Assembly (NCBI GenBank): GCA_021163565.1
Contig: JAGGTT010000258.1
Span: 1 to 8,440 of the forward strand
Length of the DNA stretch: 8,440 nt
Reading direction: 5' to 3'
DNA from: Candidatus Tharpella sp.
GTDB taxonomy: Bacteria; Desulfobacterota; Anaeroferrophillalia; Anaeroferrophillales; Tharpellaceae
The stretch's first letter is position 1. Each line of letters opens with the position of its first letter. Under the pieces are notes generated by a model. It saw only the letters and a program-made list of their open reading frames with translations. It was not told where the DNA came from and made no database searches. Shown here piece after piece: positions 5,304 through 8,440 of this stretch. The position numbers and the translations under genes were made by a program.

Positions 5304-7139
5304 TCACTTGACCTTTTGCAACAGTTTTTCCATTTTCTCCCGGATATTTTTATCCTCTTTAAGTTCCAGTGAACTATTATAATTTTTCAAGGCTTCGTCA
5401 TAGTCTTCCAGCGCCAGATTTATATCTCCCAGATGCTCGAAAAGAATGGGATCATCGTCCATTTTTTTCTTAGCTGCAAGCAGATATTCCAGTGCTTTTT
5501 CATAATCCTTACGCATATAAAAGAGCCAACCAATGCTATCCAGGATATAACCGCTACCGGGTTTAATCTCGAGCGCCCGCTGCAATAGTTTCTCCGCATC
5601 ATCAAGCTGGATTCCCTGTTCAACATAGGTATAGCCAATAAAATTTAGAACCGCCGCATCTTCAGGGTTATCTTTTAACAACCCCTGCATCACGGCGATA
5701 CTCTCTGATATCTGACCCAGGTCATTATAAACCACTCCGAGGGCGAAACGCAGTTTATAGTCGTCCGGATGCAGGGCCAGAGACTGCTGCAAAATTTCCA
5801 GTGCGCCCTGATCATCATCCTGTTTCTGATGCAGTGCGGCAAGCATCCGGGCAAGTCCCACTTTTTTGGGATATTTCGCGATCAGATCAGTCAGAACCGC
5901 TTCGCAGGCTTTAAACTCTTTCCGCCGTTCATAAAGAAAGGCAGCATGAACCCGGGCATCATAAAACAGCTCATCGGTTTCAGGAATCGATAGAAAAAGC
6001 GCCAAAGCCTCATCTTGATATTCCAACGCCTCAAGACTGGAAGCAAGATAGAAAGTTATGCGATATCTCTCAGGAAACTCAGCATGCAACTCTTTCAGGA
6101 TCTCGGCCGCCTGCTGATAATTGCCCTGCTGGAAATAGATCAGAGCAATTTTGACATTAATACTCGCGGGCACGTCTCCCTGCTCTTTAAGACGCTGAAA
6201 GATCTTGAGAGCAGCATCAAGATTGCCGTCGCCAACCAGTAACTGGCCGAGCCTCTCTAAAGCCTGCCGATCCCCGCCGTCAATATCAAGCAACTTCCGG
6301 TAGGCGTCAACCGCCTCCTCCCGCCGCTCAGTAAATTCATATATTAGTCCGAGATTGAGCCAGGCATCAGCCATCTCCGGCTCAATCTCCAGAGCTTCCT
6401 TAAAATAACGTTCGGCTTCACCGTAGAGTTTCAACTCGGCATAAATCTTCCCCTGGTAATAGGGGGCTAAGACATCGTCAGGATACTTTTGCCGATAGCC
6501 CTTCAAAAGATCTAAAGCTTTCTCATATTGCAGCGTTTCCACATACAGTGCCACCAGATAGAAGAGCGCCTCACTGTTCTCCGGGTCTTCCGTGAGCAGT
6601 TCCTCATACTGTCTGACCGCTCTCTCCTTATCACCGGTGAGGGTATAGGTTGCAGCCAGCAGACGCCGGGCCCGCTGGTTACCGGGATCAAGTTCCAATG
6701 CGATCTCCGCATGCATCTGCGCTTCATTGACCTGGTGCAGTTTAAATAATACTTCCGCCAGCTCAAGACGGAGATAGAGAGAACCGGGGTCGGCCTTAAC
6801 CGCCCTCTGCAAACTGTGACGGGCTCCCTCCTGAGACTGGCTGTTATTCTGATAACTCAGCCAGTTGTAGACGGAAAAATAATAAAGAGACTCCGAAGAT
6901 ACCCCCCCGGAAATGGCTGGAGCCGACTTCGTTAAAGTCATTGAAACCTGGCGCTCCTGCAGCTCCGGAGCCGTACTGCAAGCACTGCAAAGCAGAATCG
7001 CAGATCCAAAGAAAAGTATAAACAGAACTTTCAGAACCTGGTTCAATTTTAAGACCCGACCCCCTGTACCATAAACCTGGCCGGGCAAAAATAGAGACAA
7101 ACTTTCTTTTTTCAATACCAATCCTTTCACATCAAGCAA
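5304..7139 (-). CDS. Large TPR-repeat lipoprotein, LbcA-like
   Basis: Probable envelope-anchored scaffold built almost entirely of tetratricopeptide repeats. A hydrophobic segment (VLKVLFILFFGSAILL, about 35-50) is followed by CSAC, so Cys54 is the likely lipidated residue. The -3 position is Cys instead of the usual Leu/Val, which is unusual. From about residue 80 to the end, roughly 14 or more TPR units follow, with recurrent A..L/Y..AL..DP features. The block GYTYVEQGIQLDDAEKLLQ and the LDSIGWLFYMRKDYEKALEYL that follows it near 500-550 resemble the C-terminal part of Pseudomonas LbcA, a lipoprotein partner of the CtpA protease; a similar role here is only inference. All candidate starts are non-AUG. 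The outer limit is TTG at 7139. TTG at 7115 has AAAGGA six bases upstream, and TTG at 7046 would give a neat 22-residue signal peptide. It follows the DUF3426 gene closely, so the two are probably co-transcribed. Confidence 0.88.
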   Translation of the reverse strand: MLDVKGLVLKKESLSLFLPGQVYGTGGRVLKLNQVLKVLFILFFGSAILLCSACSTAPELQERQVSMTLTKSAPAISGGVSSESLYYFSVYNWLSYQNNSQSQEGARHSLQRAVKADPGSLYLRLELAEVLFKLHQVNEAQMHAEIALELDPGNQRARRLLAATYTLTGDKERAVRQYEELLTEDPENSEALFYLVALYVETLQYEKALDLLKGYRQKYPDDVLAPYYQGKIYAELKLYGEAERYFKEALEIEPEMADAWLNLGLIYEFTERREEAVDAYRKLLDIDGGDRQALERLGQLLVGDGNLDAALKIFQRLKEQGDVPASINVKIALIYFQQGNYQQAAEILKELHAEFPERYRITFYLASSLEALEYQDEALALFLSIPETDELFYDARVHAAFLYERRKEFKACEAVLTDLIAKYPKKVGLARMLAALHQKQDDDQGALEILQQSLALHPDDYKLRFALGVVYNDLGQISESIAVMQGLLKDNPEDAAVLNFIGYTYVEQGIQLDDAEKLLQRALEIKPGSGYILDSIGWLFYMRKDYEKALEYLLAAKKKMDDDPILFEHLGDINLALEDYDEALKNYNSSLELKEDKNIREKMEKLLQKVK

Positions 7140-7148
7140 AACTGATGT

Positions 7149-8216
7149 TTATTTCACCTTGAAGGAGGAGATTTCGACATAACATTTACCAGCGTCATCC
7201 GGAGACTCATAAAAGACAAGCATAAAAGGCAGTTCTCCGCCATCAGGTGGCAAATCGAGCCCGATTTTTTCAAGCATCGCCAGCTTACTACCGTCCAGCC
7301 GATCCAGCTCTTCCAGCGAGAAACTGACCCCTCCGCCAGTTACTACCTCGGCCACGACTTTTCCGTTACTGTCAAGCAGAACTCCTTTAATCTTAAGATC
7401 GGTTACCGTCTTCGGTGAGGTATTGACAACCTTACCTTTCAATATAACCACCTCGCGATCAGATGCCAGACGCAAGCGCTGATTAGAGACCTCAACCAGC
7501 TGCAGATATTTTTCCATATCGAGTGAAAACTGCTGCCACAAACTGGACCCGATCAGAAAAACCATTCCCAGTATCAAAACGGCACAGATAAACAGCAGGG
7601 GCGAGTTCTTCCGCGATCTTGCAGCGGTGGCTGGCGGTTGTTCAGGGTCATACTCAAGCTCAGCAGCTGCCACCTGATCGTTATCCTGATCACTGCTTTC
7701 AGTTTTTTCATCGACAGCCGCAGCATCAGAGCCTTCATGTATCACGGGAGATTCTACATCATCAACATCGATTGTGTCCGAATCTGAAGTAAGTTCTTCA
7801 TTCTCAGACCCACCGAACCCGACAGAAACTGTTGTTTCTGTAACTTCGGTCGTATCCCCGGCAGAGTCGTTCACAGATACCGGCGAATCGTCCTCCGGAA
7901 AAAGCTCATCGACATCAAGTTCAAGCCCTGATTCAGAAGTCTCGACCGAACTCTCTGAAAATGAAGTAAAATCTTCCTCCAGATCGATCTCGGCAACATC
8001 AGCCGGAGAGTCCGCATCCTCGGGCAGCGACAGCTCATCCGGCCCGGTTTCAGACAAAGAGACAATCGCGTCAGTTAGAGTCGCGGCACTTTCCTGAAAG
8101 ACAGCAGCAAACTCCTCCTGGCAGCGGCAACAACGAAAATTAATCTCCGCACCAAAAGTCTGGCTCTCATCCGTAAAATTAAACTTCGTCAAACAACGCG
8201 GGCAGGTTACAACCAT
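7149..8216 (-). CDS. MJ0042-type zinc-ribbon, DUF3426 single-pass membrane protein
   Basis: Function unknown; 355 residues. The N-terminus is an MJ0042-type zinc ribbon with CPRC at 5-8 and a second pair at Cys29/Cys32 (FRCCRCQEEF), expected to sit in the cytoplasm. Residues of about 43-195 form a low-complexity linker rich in Asp, Glu and Ser with no obvious fold. A basic stretch (ARSRK) precedes one membrane segment at about 206-226. The C-terminal 125 residues fit the DUF3426 domain, with the core VVILKGKVVNTSPKTV and the later LPPDGGELPFMLVF, a beta-sandwich-like periplasmic domain. The ATG has a modest GGTGG eight bases upstream. A good promoter lies 50-80 bases before it. The TPR lipoprotein begins within nine bases to about 100 bases after its stop, depending on the start chosen. 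This suggests a common envelope role, which is inference. Confidence 0.9.
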   Translation of the reverse strand: MVVTCPRCLTKFNFTDESQTFGAEINFRCCRCQEEFAAVFQESAATLTDAIVSLSETGPDELSLPEDADSPADVAEIDLEEDFTSFSESSVETSESGLELDVDELFPEDDSPVSVNDSAGDTTEVTETTVSVGFGGSENEELTSDSDTIDVDDVESPVIHEGSDAAAVDEKTESSDQDNDQVAAAELEYDPEQPPATAARSRKNSPLLFICAVLILGMVFLIGSSLWQQFSLDMEKYLQLVEVSNQRLRLASDREVVILKGKVVNTSPKTVTDLKIKGVLLDSNGKVVAEVVTGGGVSFSLEELDRLDGSKLAMLEKIGLDLPPDGGELPFMLVFYESPDDAGKCYVEISSFKVK

Positions 8217-8269
8217 AGCTTAAGCCACCATTAAATTAAGCATTCATTGATTCTTTACTATTGAAGGAC

Positions 8270-8299
8270 TTTATAAACGGATAACCCTCCTCTTGGCAA
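8270..8299 (-). promoter_or_regulatory. Sigma70-like promoter for the DUF3426-TPR operon
   Basis: On the minus strand, TTGCCA (8299-8294, five of six bases of the -35 consensus) is followed after 18 bases by TATAAA (8275-8270, five of six of the -10 consensus). Transcription would start near 8263, leaving a leader of roughly 45 bases before the ATG at 8216. It lies after the stop codon of the upstream partial gene. Confidence 0.6.
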
Positions 8300-8316
8300 G
8301 AAAATATTACCGTTTA
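8274..8316. repeat. Inverted repeat framing the DUF3426 promoter
   Basis: TAAACGG (8274-8280) and CCGTTTA (8310-8316) are exact inverted copies separated by 29 bases. One arm overlaps the -10 end of the promoter spacer and the other lies just upstream of the -35 element. This placement could suit a regulator binding both sites, but the arms are short and distant, so coincidence is possible. Confidence 0.4.
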
Positions 8317-8330
8317 CTCTAAAGAAGCTG

Positions 8331-8440
8331 TCAACCAATACGTTTACAACCATCCGGGTAGCGAGCCGCAAGATCAACATAGAGATCCTTGCCGTAATTC
8401 CAGAACTCCCGGTGCCGGGCCCCGACTTTACTGATTTCAC
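8331..8440 (-). CDS. C-terminal end of an unidentified protein (35 codons in window)
   Basis: A minus-strand frame enters from the right edge and ends at TGA (8333-8331). The 35 readable residues include REFWNYGKDLYVDLAARYP and finish with GCKRIG. The mix of charged, aromatic and helix-forming residues looks like a genuine protein C-terminus. A competing frame over the same bases, running on to 8258, encodes a Ser/Gly/Val-rich low-quality sequence and covers the promoter, so I prefer this one. I cannot name the family. The gene lies upstream of the DUF3426 gene on the same strand, but the promoter between them suggests separate transcription. Confidence 0.55.
   Translation of the reverse strand, partial: EISKVGARHREFWNYGKDLYVDLAARYPDGCKRIG

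Noticed and set aside
7774..8097. Plus-strand open frame of 107 codons, very Ser-rich
   Set aside because: It is antisense to the acidic linker of the DUF3426 protein; the repetitive Asp/Glu/Ser codons there produce an open Ser-rich reverse frame. No ribosome site or domain is visible.
8258..8440. Minus-strand open frame of 60 codons at the right edge
   Set aside because: The product is Ser/Gly/Val-rich without family character, it runs through the best promoter in the window, and a better protein-like frame covers the same bases and stops at 8331.
1..8440. CRISPR arrays, insertion sequences, tRNA genes or phage and defence genes
   Set aside because: No regularly spaced direct repeats, no transposase or integrase motifs, no tRNA-like fold and no defence-family domains were seen on either strand.

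Overview
The window looks like an ordinary stretch of core chromosome from a Gram-negative bacterium, most likely a Desulfobacterota / deltaproteobacterial-type anaerobe. This is an inference from gene content. There is a type II secretion / type IV pilus ATPase, a lipoprotein with a lipobox, an MJ0042 zinc-ribbon/DUF3426 membrane protein, and a split biotin-dependent pyruvate/oxaloacetate carboxyltransferase with its own stand-alone biotinyl domain, as is common in such bacteria. There are no transposases, phage genes, CRISPR repeats, tRNAs or rRNAs, and base composition looks even throughout. No gap between genes exceeds 300 bases.

Left part (plus strand, 1-2809): the 3' end of a GspE/PilB-family secretion ATPase, then queD (6-carboxy-tetrahydropterin synthase), folE2 (GTP cyclohydrolase IB) and plsY (acyl-phosphate:glycerol-3-phosphate acyltransferase). 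The genes are tightly spaced, and gspE-queD-folE2 look like one transcription unit. FolE2 makes dihydroneopterin triphosphate from GTP and QueD uses it, so these two form the opening of the queuosine (7-deazaguanine) route, with folate as a second outlet for the FolE2 product. plsY serves phospholipid synthesis and may only be co-transcribed.

Middle (minus strand, 5218 down to 2862): a 70-residue biotinyl carrier protein, a 455-residue carboxyltransferase subunit (PycB/OadA/transcarboxylase-5S type, without its own biotin domain), and a YacP-like NYN-domain ribonuclease. An intrinsic terminator follows each of the first two genes, so the biotin carrier and the carboxyltransferase may be made at different levels although they should work together. 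The partner enzyme (biotin carboxylase, sodium-pump decarboxylase beta subunit or 12S-type subunit) is not in the window.

Right part (minus strand, 8440 down to 5304): the last 35 codons of an unidentified gene, a recognisable sigma70-like promoter framed by an inverted repeat, a zinc-ribbon/DUF3426 single-pass membrane protein with a long acidic linker, and, nine bases later at most, a large TPR lipoprotein resembling LbcA-type proteins. The last two probably form an operon acting at the cell envelope.

I found no convincing new system. The points most worth a second look are the terminator-separated biotin carrier and carboxyltransferase, the zinc-ribbon/TPR-lipoprotein pair with its promoter repeat, and the non-AUG start of the TPR lipoprotein.
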